This document shows, one piece after another, positions 17,384-25,858 of a DNA stretch of 64,000 bases. This DNA comes from Alphaproteobacteria bacterium (lineage in GTDB: Bacteria; Pseudomonadota; Alphaproteobacteria; JAUXUR01): the NCBI GenBank assembly GCA_030696155.1, contig JAUYSY010000039.1, positions 1-64,000 on the forward strand. The letters run 5' to 3'. Numbering within the stretch: the stretch's first letter is position 1; every line of letters starts with the position of its first letter. The notes beneath the pieces are model-generated. The model saw nothing but the letters and a program-made list of their open reading frames with translations, had not been told where the DNA came from and searched no databases. The position numbers were made by a program, and so were the translations under genes.

Positions 17384-18915
17384 CACGCAAAAAACCAGTT
17401 ATTTTATGCATCCTCGATGGATGGGGCAAACGCCAGGACGGCCAAAAAGGCTGCGCCTTAACGGGCACTACCCCTTTTTTAGATGATTTAATGGATCAAT
17501 ATCCATGTTCATTACTTGAAGCATCAGGTTTGGCTGTTGGGTTGCCTAAAGATCAGATGGGTAATTCTGAAGTCGGCCACATGAATTTAGGCGCTGGCCG
17601 CATTGTCATGCAAGATTTGCCACGTATTGATGAGACAATCGAAAATCAAACACTCCACCAATTACCTCCATTACAGAATTTTATACATGATTTAAAAAAA
17701 TCAAAAGGAACATGCCATTTAATAGGCATTTTATCCGATGGGGGCGTTCATGGTCATATTAATCATTTAATTGCACTCCTTAAAATATTAGATACAGAAA
17801 ACATTCCTATTGCAATTCATGGATTTTTAGATGGCAGGGACACACCACCGAAAAGTGCATTGCCCTTTATAAAAATAATACAGGATAATATTAAAGATTT
17901 ACCAAATGTTAAAATAGCGACTTTAATGGGACGCTATTATGGCATGGATCGTGATAATCGATGGGACAGAACGCAAAAAGCCTATGATGCTATAATTGTT
18001 GGTCATGCAAAATCTGTAGAATCTTATACAGACGAAATTAATGCATCTTACGCAGAAGATGTGACAGATGAATTTATGTTGCCTTTTAAACATAAAGATT
18101 ATGAGGGCGTCAATAATCAAGATGGATTAATTTCATTTAATTATAGATCAGATCGTATTCGTCAAATTTTACGTGCTTTTCTTATGCCTGATTTTCATGA
18201 ATTTAAAAGATCCACAATCATCCAATGGGCAGCATCGCTTGCCATGGTTGATTATGCTGATGATTTAAAACCTTTTTTACCGTCTTTATTTTATCCTATT
18301 CCTTTGGATCAAGGATTGGGCGAACTTATTTCATCTCATGGATTACGCCAATTCAGAATTGCTGAAACTGAAAAATATGCACATGTAACTTTTTTCTTTA
18401 ATGGTGGTATCGAAGAACCTTTTCCGGGTGAAGAACGCGTTCTTATACCATCACCCCATATCGCAACCTATGATGTACAACCCGAAATGTCTATTCAGGG
18501 TGTGACTGACAAACTTATTGAAGCTATTAACTCAACTAAATATGATTTTATTTTGGTAAATTTCGCGAATCCAGACATGATTGGCCATACTGGCATTATT
18601 GACGCTGCAAAAGAAGCGATGATTCATGTGGATCAGGCCATTAAACAACTCGTTGAAGCTGTTCAAAAAGTTAATGGCATTTTAGCCATTACAGCAGATC
18701 ATGGCAATATTGAATATATGTATGATCCCGTTACCAAGCAACCGCACACAGCACATACAATGAATCCAGTTCCTTTTATTTTAGTGACAAGTTTTAAAAC
18801 TTCTTTATTATTAAGAAAAAATGGCAAATTATGTGACGTTGCCCCAACATTATTGTCCTTTTTGGAGATTGAACAACCAGAGAAGATGAGTGGAATGTCA
18901 CTTTTAACGCATTAG
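17380..18915 (+). CDS. gpmI: Phosphoglycerate mutase, cofactor-independent
   Basis: Interconverts 3- and 2-phosphoglycerate in glycolysis/gluconeogenesis using two manganese ions. The 511-residue protein belongs to the alkaline-phosphatase superfamily: ILDGWG near residue 11 with metal-binding Asp13, catalytic Ser63 in GNSEVGHMNLG, and the C-terminal metal ligands in NFANPDMIGHTG and ITADHGNIEYM. It overlaps hemW by ATGA. In many alphaproteobacteria gpmI precedes envC-ctpA, as here. Confidence 0.97.
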   Translation: MTRKKPVILCILDGWGKRQDGQKGCALTGTTPFLDDLMDQYPCSLLEASGLAVGLPKDQMGNSEVGHMNLGAGRIVMQDLPRIDETIENQTLHQLPPLQNFIHDLKKSKGTCHLIGILSDGGVHGHINHLIALLKILDTENIPIAIHGFLDGRDTPPKSALPFIKIIQDNIKDLPNVKIATLMGRYYGMDRDNRWDRTQKAYDAIIVGHAKSVESYTDEINASYAEDVTDEFMLPFKHKDYEGVNNQDGLISFNYRSDRIRQILRAFLMPDFHEFKRSTIIQWAASLAMVDYADDLKPFLPSLFYPIPLDQGLGELISSHGLRQFRIAETEKYAHVTFFFNGGIEEPFPGEERVLIPSPHIATYDVQPEMSIQGVTDKLIEAINSTKYDFILVNFANPDMIGHTGIIDAAKEAMIHVDQAIKQLVEAVQKVNGILAITADHGNIEYMYDPVTKQPHTAHTMNPVPFILVTSFKTSLLLRKNGKLCDVAPTLLSFLEIEQPEKMSGMSLLTH

Positions 18916-18932
18916 GCAAAAGTCGTTTGTAA

Positions 18933-19077
18933 TAGACTTCTTTCGAAACTCGCTAATGTGGGGCGAGTGATAGAAGATTCGGCACGGAAGACCACAGTGT
19001 ATTCTTCATACATGAGGATCTGAGTACCGAAGCGACGCATCAATCGACCACAGTAGTAGAGTTTCGAAAGAAGTCTA
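18933..19077. repeat. Hairpin repeat family C, copy 1 (MITE-like)
   Basis: A 145-bp element with perfect 19-bp terminal inverted repeats: TAGACTTCTTTCGAAACTC at 18933-18951 and its complement at 19059-19077. The interior carries the apex TGTAT-tcttc-ATACA (about 18998-19012) followed by tgagga. It lies 17 bp after the gpmI stop and its last base directly precedes the envC ATG. No protein is encoded. The ends resemble those of IS5-group elements as far as I recall, untested. Confidence 0.85.
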
Positions 19078-20220
19078 ATGATTAAAAAATATGTATTTAT
19101 CTGCTTGTTATTTCCTTCTTTTGTAGAGGCAAAGAGTGTTGAATTACCGCAACAATTTGGCACTATTAAACATTCAGTTCTGACTCAAAAAAAACAATGC
19201 GATACATTACTTCAAGAAATTGATGAACTAAACACTAAATTACAACATCTTGATCTAAAGATTAAAACATTAAAAGAGAATCTTTATCTTAAAGAAAATG
19301 ATATAAAGGCACATCAAGAAAAAATAACTTCTCTAACGCAACGCATTAAAAAATTACGTGCCAAAAAAAAGATTTTAAAACAGAATGAACAATCTTATAC
19401 AAGTCTTTTACTTCGTTTGAGTAAAACACCACCACAGCTTTTTTTAGGTTTAGATCATTCAGCGCACGAAACTGTGCTAGGACTTCATTATCTAAAATCC
19501 ACATTACAAAACTTAAAAGAAAAATCACTTAAATACCATAAAACAAAATCGAACTTACAAATTGATCAACAAAAATTAACAAAAATGAGCACTATTTTAT
19601 CCGATGAAAAAGAAGACTTACTTAAAGATCATGAAGATTTACACCAACAATTAAACATTTCTATAAAACTAAAAAAAGAAAAAGAAGAGCTTGCTGAAAA
19701 GGAACAAAAAAAACTTGAAGCTTTAACATGCACCATGAATTCTGTTAAAGATTTATTAAAATCAGTACCAAAACACCCATCTCAAATAACGACATCACCT
19801 CAAAGCGAACAAGAAAATTTTAATCCTCAAAAAGGGAATTTTATAAGACCTGTTGCTGGAAAAATTATCAGTCAGTTCAATGAATTAGATGATCAAGGGC
19901 ATAAATCACACGGCATTCGATTTGAAGTTGAGCCCGCATGTCCCGTTAAAGCACCCTTTACAGGTAAAGTTGCTTTTTGTGGGCCTTTCCGTCATTATAG
20001 CAACATCGTTATTATTGAGCATGGACAAGAATATCATTCTCTTTTAATGGGGCTTGATAATGTAAAGGTCGCGCCCGGGCAAATAGTACAAAAAAACGAT
20101 CTAGTGGGTTATGTTGAAATGACACAAAAAAACGAAGAAGGCCAGTTTATAAAGCCAATTCTTTTTTTAGAGTTTCGTAAGCATCTGCAACCGATAGATC
20201 CTATGCCATGGTTTGAATGA
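19078..20220 (+). CDS. envC: EnvC-like murein hydrolase activator, degenerate LytM/M23 domain
   Basis: Periplasmic activator of septal amidases, inferred from architecture. The 380-residue protein has a signal peptide (MIKKYVFICLLFPSFVEA), a long coiled coil (about residues 25-230) and a C-terminal M23 domain (about 260-378). The LytM zinc ligands are degenerate: HGIRFE lacks the H-x-x-x-D ligand and the HLH motif is replaced by LFLEFR, as in E. coli EnvC, so it should activate rather than cleave. The ATG abuts the family-C repeat, whose AAAGAAG is the only Shine-Dalgarno-like sequence. ctpA follows. Confidence 0.88.
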   Translation: MIKKYVFICLLFPSFVEAKSVELPQQFGTIKHSVLTQKKQCDTLLQEIDELNTKLQHLDLKIKTLKENLYLKENDIKAHQEKITSLTQRIKKLRAKKKILKQNEQSYTSLLLRLSKTPPQLFLGLDHSAHETVLGLHYLKSTLQNLKEKSLKYHKTKSNLQIDQQKLTKMSTILSDEKEDLLKDHEDLHQQLNISIKLKKEKEELAEKEQKKLEALTCTMNSVKDLLKSVPKHPSQITTSPQSEQENFNPQKGNFIRPVAGKIISQFNELDDQGHKSHGIRFEVEPACPVKAPFTGKVAFCGPFRHYSNIVIIEHGQEYHSLLMGLDNVKVAPGQIVQKNDLVGYVEMTQKNEEGQFIKPILFLEFRKHLQPIDPMPWFE

Positions 20221-20447
20221 TAACTACCCATCTTATGGGCAAATTCGTCGCTGCTAACGTACCCCTTGTTTCCCTGGACCAATGAGAGTCCAAAGGATTC
20301 GAATGCGGATCCAGGGTCCAGAAATAATCATGATTGTAGATCATGACCTAATTAAAAAAAATTGAGTTATGATCTTCGATCGTATATTTTGATCTGGATC
20401 CTGGATCTACGTGTGAAGCTTCGCTTCAACGAGTCCAGGAAAACAGA
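20221..20447. repeat. Composite repeat: family-B left end plus a second palindromic element
   Basis: Bases 20221-20251 (taactacccatcttatgggc and on) match the left end of family B and start at the base after the envC stop codon. From about 20268 a different element follows with inverted ends GTTTCCCTGGACC and AGTCCAGGAAAAC (about 20434-20446). Its inner hairpin TGAAGC-ttc-GCTTCA lies near 20415-20430. The tail (ccaggaaaacag) matches the repeat at 29071-29118. The order suggests insertion of one element into another; the right end of family B was not found. Confidence 0.65.
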
Positions 20448-20489
20448 AAATTACTAAATAACTACGTGACAAAAATTAAGGTTAAATAA

Positions 20490-21995
20490 ATGTCTAAATT
20501 ATCGTTTCATACATTAATTGCAGCACTGATATTAATTCAATTTGGATCGCCATTATTGGCTGAAGAACAGTCAATTTCAGAAGATAGGGCATTACTGACC
20601 GAACAACAACCAGTTTTAGAAGATAGTAAGACGAACAAAAAGAAGAACGAAGATGTTTATCATGCGCTTAATTTTTTTGGGTCTGTTCTTCAGCGCGTTC
20701 AAGAAGGTTATGTTGATGATGTCCCTGTTTCTAAGCTTATTGATAACGCTGTTGAAGGTATGCTTTCGGGGCTTGATCGACATTCTCATTTGGTCGATGA
20801 AAAAGATTTTAAAGATATGCGCAGCCAAATGAAGGGTGAATTTGGGGGGTTAGGCGTTGAAATTGTTGCTGAAAGTGGCATATTAAAAGTCATATCACCC
20901 ATGGATGATGGCCCTGCACAAAAAGCAGGTATTCGAGCAGGTGATTATATTACCCATGTGAATGGTAAATTAATTTTGGGCATGAATTTAGATGATGCAA
21001 TCAAACAATTAAAAGGTAAACCTGGCACTGAAGTTAAAATTACAATTAGACGTGAAGGACAAAAACCTCTTGAACTCACCATTAAACGCGAGCTTATTAA
21101 GACCCGCCCCGTTCGCGGTAAACGTGAAGGTGATTTTGCCTATTTAAGGGTTGCGACTTTTATTGATACTAATACCGCCGATAAACTTAAAGAAGAATAT
21201 CAAAAAATAAAAAAAGACGGCAAACCCATTAAAGGTATTGTCTTAGATTTACGCAATAATGCAGGCGGACTTTTGGATGAAGCTAATGCAGTTACAGAGC
21301 TTTTCTTAGAAAAAGGCAAAGAAATTGTGTCAATTCGTGGTAAAAATCATGAAGATATTCAACGTTTTCATGCGCGTGGTGGCGATCAATTTAAAGATTT
21401 ACCTCTTGTTTGTTTGGTTAATCGTGGTACTGCCTCAGCGCCAGAAATTGTATCTGCGGCTCTTCAAGATCATAAACGCGCAATCGTTATGGGCGAAGCA
21501 AGCTATGGTAAAGGATCAGTTCAAACTGTCATTCCTTTACGCGATAAAAAAGCAATACGTTTAACAACGCAACGTTATTACAGACCATCTGGGGCAACCA
21601 TTCAAGATGATGGCGTAAAACCTGATCTTGAAGTAGCACTAGCATACATTGAAAAAATTGATTTGGGTCCAAGAATCACCGAAAAAGATATACCTGGGGG
21701 CGTTCGTAAAAAAGAACAAAAAACTGCAAAACCCGAAGAAAATAATAATGATCAAGTAAATGATGCAAAACATGATGATGAGGAAAAACCAACAGAAAAT
21801 GTTTTACCCCAAAAAGACGATGATGAAAAGAAAAAAGATGACACCAAAAAAGAAAAAGAATTAGAAGATATCTTAAGTAAAAAAGATACCAAATCTGATG
21901 AGAAGTCGAAAAAAGAATTGATTGATTATCAATTGGAACGGGCTTTAGACTTGTTAAAATCAATCGTAGTTTACAAGGACTTTATGAAACGCTGA
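20490..21995 (+). CDS. ctpA: Carboxy-terminal processing protease CtpA (S41)
   Basis: Periplasmic serine protease that processes C-terminal tails and controls envelope hydrolases. The 501-residue protein has a signal peptide (cleaved near LLA, about residue 24), the N-terminal cap, a PDZ domain (GLGVEIVAESGILKVISPMDDGPAQKAGIRAGDYI) and the S41 fold with catalytic Ser316 (TASAPEIV) and Lys341 (SYGKGSVQT). The C-terminal 110 residues include an Asp/Lys/Glu-rich low-complexity stretch that is a lineage extension. Next to envC and the polysaccharide deacetylase, as in many alphaproteobacteria. Confidence 0.95.
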   Translation: MSKLSFHTLIAALILIQFGSPLLAEEQSISEDRALLTEQQPVLEDSKTNKKKNEDVYHALNFFGSVLQRVQEGYVDDVPVSKLIDNAVEGMLSGLDRHSHLVDEKDFKDMRSQMKGEFGGLGVEIVAESGILKVISPMDDGPAQKAGIRAGDYITHVNGKLILGMNLDDAIKQLKGKPGTEVKITIRREGQKPLELTIKRELIKTRPVRGKREGDFAYLRVATFIDTNTADKLKEEYQKIKKDGKPIKGIVLDLRNNAGGLLDEANAVTELFLEKGKEIVSIRGKNHEDIQRFHARGGDQFKDLPLVCLVNRGTASAPEIVSAALQDHKRAIVMGEASYGKGSVQTVIPLRDKKAIRLTTQRYYRPSGATIQDDGVKPDLEVALAYIEKIDLGPRITEKDIPGGVRKKEQKTAKPEENNNDQVNDAKHDDEEKPTENVLPQKDDDEKKKDDTKKEKELEDILSKKDTKSDEKSKKELIDYQLERALDLLKSIVVYKDFMKR

Positions 21996-21999
21996 TGAT

Positions 22000-22187
22000 T
22001 AACTACATATCTTATGGGCAAATTCGTCGTCAAGTCTGCGCCTTCCGGTACTCATGTACTTTAGTACATTCCGTGCCGGTTCTCATGAGTTTTCTTCAGC
22101 TAAAAACTATTAATATCCACCTGGTCTTAATAGTTAAGCTTCTGGAACACTCATTTTCTAGACTTTGCCGCATAATCTAGGTAGTTA
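22000..22187. repeat. Hairpin repeat family B, copy 2 with an internal insertion
   Basis: A 188-bp element starting 4 bp after the ctpA stop. Ends: TAACTACATATCTTATGGGC on the left, GCCGCATAATCTAGGTAGTTA-like complement on the right. The apex TGTAC-ttta-GTACA with flanking ccggtactca and ttccg is conserved with copy 1 at 3908-4028. Compared with copy 1 it carries about 65 extra bases between ggttctc and ctagacttt; this insert has its own hairpin AACTATTAA/TTAATAGTT. Confidence 0.8.
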
Positions 22188-22213
22188 ATAAATGCAGCTT
22201 GAGAGATTTTTTG

Positions 22214-23158
22214 ATGATTAAAAAAGGCTTCAATTTTTTAAAAAAACATCCCCTTTTAATTCTTTTATGGGTAAGTGTTGCGTCAATTTCTGGTTTGATG
22301 ACCTGGATCATATTATTGTCGCCTGAAACAAAAGCATTAAGGACACCACCAAGTTGTAAAATTCCAATGCCACAAATTCCATTGGAGTTTATTGAACCTG
22401 TTGATCCTAAAAAATTTGGCAATAATTCAAAAACAGAACACGTACAAGAACCCGACAAAAAAGATTTGTGTTGGCAAAAAAACGCAATCGCTTTTAATGG
22501 ATCTAAAGATATACCTCATTTTGCAATTATATTAGCTGGACTCGGTCTAAGCCAAGAATTAACAATTCGTGCTATCAAAGAATTGCCCCCTTATATCACT
22601 TTAAATTTTTCACCCTATACATATAATCTTGATGATTGGATTCAGAAAGCAAAGGAAGCCAATCATGAAGTTTTAATCGATTTGCCCATAACACAACATG
22701 AAGGCATTGTTTGTGATGGTGGCATGCTTGCGCTTGATTCAAGACTAACGCTCGAAGATAATTCAAAAAAAATGGAAGAACTTATTGGCAAAGCTTCACA
22801 AGCAATAGGTTTTAGCGTCAGTGATATCGATGATTCATTTCCTCACGCCTTTTGGGCGCCTTTAAAAAAACAAATGGATGATAAGGGGTTATTGCTCGTT
22901 TCGTCTACACAATCTAAAGAAATCCTGAAGCAACCCAATATTATTAAACCGACTCCTATTCATAGCGATATAGGCGAGGAAGAAATCTTAAAACAATTGC
23001 TTGTCATTGAACAAAAATGCCCAGAATCGAAAAAAGAGATTGTGATTGCAACAATCAATCCCGCGATGATTGACCTCATTCAAAAATGGAGCGTCCAACT
23101 TTCGGATAAACCTTTTGTTTTAGCCCCCTTAACAGCGATTGTGAGCGCTCATGAATAA
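22214..23158 (+). CDS. Divergent polysaccharide deacetylase (YibQ/DUF610)
   Basis: Predicted periplasmic or membrane-anchored protein of the divergent polysaccharide-deacetylase family, often linked to envC and ctpA. About 314 residues: an N-terminal membrane segment (PLLILLWVSVASISGLMTWIILL) and a NodB-like barrel from about residue 95 (HFAIILAGLGLSQELTIRAIKELPPYITLNFSPY, then HEVLIDLPITQHEG and ATINPAMIDLIQKW). The usual GLG-S and P-Y motifs are visible, while the classical metal-binding His pair is not, as is normal in this family. The ATG at 22214 has GAGAG upstream and is preferred over TTG at 22199. The 3' end overlaps rppH by 8 bp. Confidence 0.85.
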   Translation: MIKKGFNFLKKHPLLILLWVSVASISGLMTWIILLSPETKALRTPPSCKIPMPQIPLEFIEPVDPKKFGNNSKTEHVQEPDKKDLCWQKNAIAFNGSKDIPHFAIILAGLGLSQELTIRAIKELPPYITLNFSPYTYNLDDWIQKAKEANHEVLIDLPITQHEGIVCDGGMLALDSRLTLEDNSKKMEELIGKASQAIGFSVSDIDDSFPHAFWAPLKKQMDDKGLLLVSSTQSKEILKQPNIIKPTPIHSDIGEEEILKQLLVIEQKCPESKKEIVIATINPAMIDLIQKWSVQLSDKPFVLAPLTAIVSAHE

Positions 23159-23618
23159 TCAAGCGTTTTATAGACCCTGTGTTGGTATTATGCTGTTAAA
23201 CAATCTCGGTAAAGTTTTTGTGGCACAACGCATTGATACACGCACTGAAGCTTGGCAAATGCCCCAAGGTGGGATTGAAGAAGGCGAAGACCCAAAACGC
23301 GCTGCCATGCGTGAATTGGAAGAAGAAATCGGTACCAATAAAGCCGCATTAATGGCTGAGTCATCTGATTGGCTTTATTATGATTTACCCATAGACCTCC
23401 AACAAAAATTATGGAATGGACAATATAAAGGTCAACGTCAAAAATGGTTTTTATATCGTTTTTTAGGTGATGATCGTGACATAAATTTGCTGACAGAGCA
23501 TCCTGAATTCTTAGATTGGCGTTGGGCTAATGTTAGTGAATTAGCTGATCTTGCTATTCCTTTTAAACGCCATGTCTATGAAAATATTATTCAGGAATTT
23601 CATCGTTTTTTATTTTAG
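23151..23618 (+). CDS. rppH: RNA pyrophosphohydrolase RppH
   Basis: Nudix hydrolase that removes pyrophosphate from triphosphorylated mRNA 5' ends (or hydrolyses dinucleoside polyphosphates), triggering decay. The 155-residue protein starts YRPCVGIMLLNNLGKVFVAQRID, the RppH/NudH N-terminus, and has an intact Nudix box at about 40-61 (GGIEEGEDPKRAAMREL then EEEIG). The W-x-x-GQ-x-QKWF motif of the family is also present (YKGQRQKWFLYRFLG). It overlaps the upstream deacetylase gene, and its last 32 bp overlap a convergent small gene. Confidence 0.95.
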   Translation: MNNQAFYRPCVGIMLLNNLGKVFVAQRIDTRTEAWQMPQGGIEEGEDPKRAAMRELEEEIGTNKAALMAESSDWLYYDLPIDLQQKLWNGQYKGQRQKWFLYRFLGDDRDINLLTEHPEFLDWRWANVSELADLAIPFKRHVYENIIQEFHRFLF

Positions 23619-23913
23619 ATTTTGAGAATTCAAGAAAATCAGTTTGCTCTGCTTCATTTTCAAATTCACTCAAAAAATCTTCAGATTCTTTATCTTTAGG
23701 TCCAGCGTTTATATAAGAATATAGTGTTGAGAGAAAAAGTAATGTAGAAACGTCATTATCTAATTTTTGTGTTTTTTTATTTTTTTGATCAAGTTTTTGT
23801 AAATTTCTTCGATTTTGTTTTTCAAGCTTATTATAAAAAGATGTTTTTCCAGCTTCAGCAATGTTTGTTGTGTTAATTAATAAGATAGTCAAGATACATG
23901 TCTTTAATTTCAT
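23587..23913 (-). CDS. Small exported protein, unknown function
   Basis: Family not recognised. The 108-residue protein has a Sec signal peptide (MKLKTCILTILLINTTNIAEA) followed by a basic stretch (residues 25-50, RRNLQKLDQKNKKTQKL) and an acidic C-terminal half. Its 3' end overlaps the 3' end of rppH by 32 bp on the opposite strand. The signal peptide and composition resemble the other small exported proteins of the window. Expression is unproven; the frame is intact. Confidence 0.55.
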   Translation of the reverse strand: MKLKTCILTILLINTTNIAEAGKTSFYNKLEKQNRRNLQKLDQKNKKTQKLDNDVSTLLFLSTLYSYINAGPKDKESEDFLSEFENEAEQTDFLEFSKSKIKNDEIPE

Positions 23914-24024
23914 TGCATTATTCTTTATTTTTTATCAATTATAAAGTGGCAAACGTGCAAAAGCAACAGGCGATTATGAAGCCTGGAGGCCAAATCAGTA
24001 ACTAGAATATGTTCGCGGAAGAAA

Positions 24025-24531
24025 ATGCAAAGAAGCACATTTGAAACTATTTTAGGCGCAAGCATTTTGGCAATCGCTATTAGTGTTGGGATTATACTCT
24101 ATAAAGGTCAATTAACGAAATCGAAAGATACATATGCGCTTTTCGGAAATTTTGATCATATCGATGGTATACGTAAGGAAAGTGAAATTAAAATTTCCGG
24201 CATTACAATTAGTAATGTAGTTGAAAGCGATCTTGATCCTAAAACCCATTTAGCGCGCGTTAAAATATAGCTTGATAAAAAAGTTCAACTTCCAACTGAT
24301 TCATCGCTTGAAATCACACAAGAAGGACTTTTTGGAAAGCGTTATTTATCCCTGACGATGGACTCAGAAAATCAGCTGATCGGGCCAAATGGTAATATTA
24401 CATTCACACAAGTTGGCGCTTATCTTATGCAGCTTCTTAATAAATTCATGTTCCCTCAAAAGCCTGATGAAAAAAAAGAAGGACAAAAACAGAATGTGAC
24501 GACAGAAAATCCTCATTCGCAGCAACATTAA
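24025..24531 (+). pseudogene. mlaD: mlaD, MCE-domain lipid transport protein, interrupted by an in-frame TAG
   Basis: MlaD is the inner-membrane MCE protein of the Mla phospholipid transport system. The frame encodes an N-terminal membrane segment (TFETILGASILAIAISVGIILY) and the MCE domain (YALFGNFDHIDGIRKESEIKISGI...). A TAG at 24268-24270 (codon 82) interrupts it. The same frame then continues without further stops to 24531 with MCE sequence (SSLEITQEGLFGKRYLSLTM then IGPNGNITFTQ). With the stop read through, the length (168 residues) is normal. One point mutation would restore it, so inactivation is recent or the stop is read through. No other mla genes are nearby. Confidence 0.8.
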
Positions 24532-24544
24532 TGAGGACATAAGC

Positions 24545-24678
24545 ATGAACACCAGTTTTTTTATAAGATATTTATAGCTCTTAAGGTCTCCATCTTAACT
24601 TTTTCTTTTGCTCTTTTCACGCTTAACACAACTAACAATTTTGCTAATATTGTTGAAGTTCCTAATTTTGCAAAATAA
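24545..24678 (+). pseudogene. Remnant of a small gene with a signal-peptide-like segment
   Basis: An ATG at 24545 after mlaD opens MNTSFFIRYL and then stops. In another frame the same stretch reads IFIALKVSILTFSFALFTLN and continues TTNNFANIVEVPNFAK to a TAA at 24678, which looks like an export signal plus a short mature part. A frameshift in the T-run near 24556 would join them. The original gene cannot be named. Confidence 0.3.
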
Positions 24679-24685
24679 CAAAAAA

Positions 24686-24714
24686 TTGACATTTTTCATT
24701 ACTTTCTTTATAAT
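24686..24714 (+). promoter_or_regulatory. Consensus sigma70 promoter of the exported kinase-like gene
   Basis: TTGACA (24686-24691), a 17-bp spacer and TATAAT (24709-24714) match the sigma70 consensus at all 12 positions. Predicted start is near 24721, leaving a leader of about 28 nt to the ATG at 24749. A perfect promoter for a lone accessory gene is notable. Confidence 0.75.
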
Positions 24715-24748
24715 TCATTTTATTATTAATTTATAATTGGTATATAAG

Positions 24749-25858
24749 ATGATAAAACAGAATTACACAGCAAATCTAATTATTAAAAAAATACTATTAA
24801 CAATTCTAAGTTTGACATTATTATGTCAATCGATTGATTCTTTTGCTGTTAATTGGCCTGTTGTTAACAACAATCAACCAAATGACGATCAGATTGATGG
24901 TAATAAATCTTTATTAAATAGAATTAGTAATGATAATGATGCCTTGATTATTAACCCTGTGCATGAAAATCAAGATCAGAACATTGCATCGGAGCGCTTT
25001 TCCTTTTCAGCATTTCATGAAAAAATAGTTCAAAAATTTATTCAAAAAGGCTTGTTAAGCAATCAAGCAAAAATTACAAATATTAAGGAAGACAGACTTA
25101 CACAAGAAGTTGTAGGTCTTATTTATGTGGAAGATTGTAATTTCAAAAAAATAATAAAATTATATAAAATGAATGCATCATGTAATCCCAAAAATATAAT
25201 TAATGATTTAAATTTTGTGAACAAAATTAAACTTTTGGCTTTAAAAAACAATCTGAAAATACCAAACTTAATTGTTTCATCTGCAGAGATTCAAGTTTTA
25301 GATAACATAACAGCAGAAATTCAAACTTTGGCGAAAGGTGAATCACTGCAAGATATTAGTATTCTCGATATGCATAACGAAGACATAAAAGAAATGTTTA
25401 AAAATATTGGCATCCAAATGGGCAATTTGGATCGCTTGTTTAAGGAGAATGGATTACCGCTTGTAGTGCATCCTGATGGGCATATAGGCAATTTATTTTA
25501 TGACCCTATCACAAAAGAATTTTCTTGGATCGATATTGCTTATATTAGTACGGCAGGCAATATGTACGGCATTGAGGGTTCACTTTTTGATAATCAGTTT
25601 GGCATTAACTTATTAAAACCATCGGATAAATTGCAGGGATCACTTGAACCAAGATTGTTTACCAAGCCAACACCAAGGGCAGCTTTAATTGTTAAAAGCT
25701 TAGGAGAGGGTTACATTGCCGCCTACTCAGATGGGTGGTTTTATTATACCCAAAAAGTAAGAACAAGCGAGCTATATCAATATTTTAAGGATCTCAATGA
25801 TAACGCTCAACAAATTGATTTATTGATAAAGCATCCCAGTTTAGCGTGGATGAATTGA
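24749..25858 (+). CDS. Exported phosphotransferase-like protein (short paralogue, kinase-like domain)
   Basis: Family not named; predicted secreted kinase or phosphotransferase. 369 residues from ATG 24749 (TTG at 24737 is less likely). Signal peptide about 1-33 (IIKKILLTILSLTLLCQSIDSFA), then VNWPVV, a motif shared with the proteins at 45945 and 47817. From about residue 90 to the end it aligns with residues 195-523 of the 47817 protein: a candidate lysine in KKIIKLYK (about 137), an acidic residue in the next helix, and a catalytic-loop-like H241-P-D243-G-H245-I-G-N248 followed by FSWID (Asp262), the APH/protein-kinase pattern H-x-D-x-H-x-x-N plus D. The shared C-terminus reads VKSLGEGY. 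The N-terminal adaptor module of its paralogues is missing. Confidence 0.75.
   Translation: MIKQNYTANLIIKKILLTILSLTLLCQSIDSFAVNWPVVNNNQPNDDQIDGNKSLLNRISNDNDALIINPVHENQDQNIASERFSFSAFHEKIVQKFIQKGLLSNQAKITNIKEDRLTQEVVGLIYVEDCNFKKIIKLYKMNASCNPKNIINDLNFVNKIKLLALKNNLKIPNLIVSSAEIQVLDNITAEIQTLAKGESLQDISILDMHNEDIKEMFKNIGIQMGNLDRLFKENGLPLVVHPDGHIGNLFYDPITKEFSWIDIAYISTAGNMYGIEGSLFDNQFGINLLKPSDKLQGSLEPRLFTKPTPRAALIVKSLGEGYIAAYSDGWFYYTQKVRTSELYQYFKDLNDNAQQIDLLIKHPSLAWMN

Noticed and set aside
22199-22213. TTG start for the polysaccharide deacetylase
   Set aside because: ATG 22214 has GAGAG at proper spacing and keeps a normal N-terminal membrane segment.
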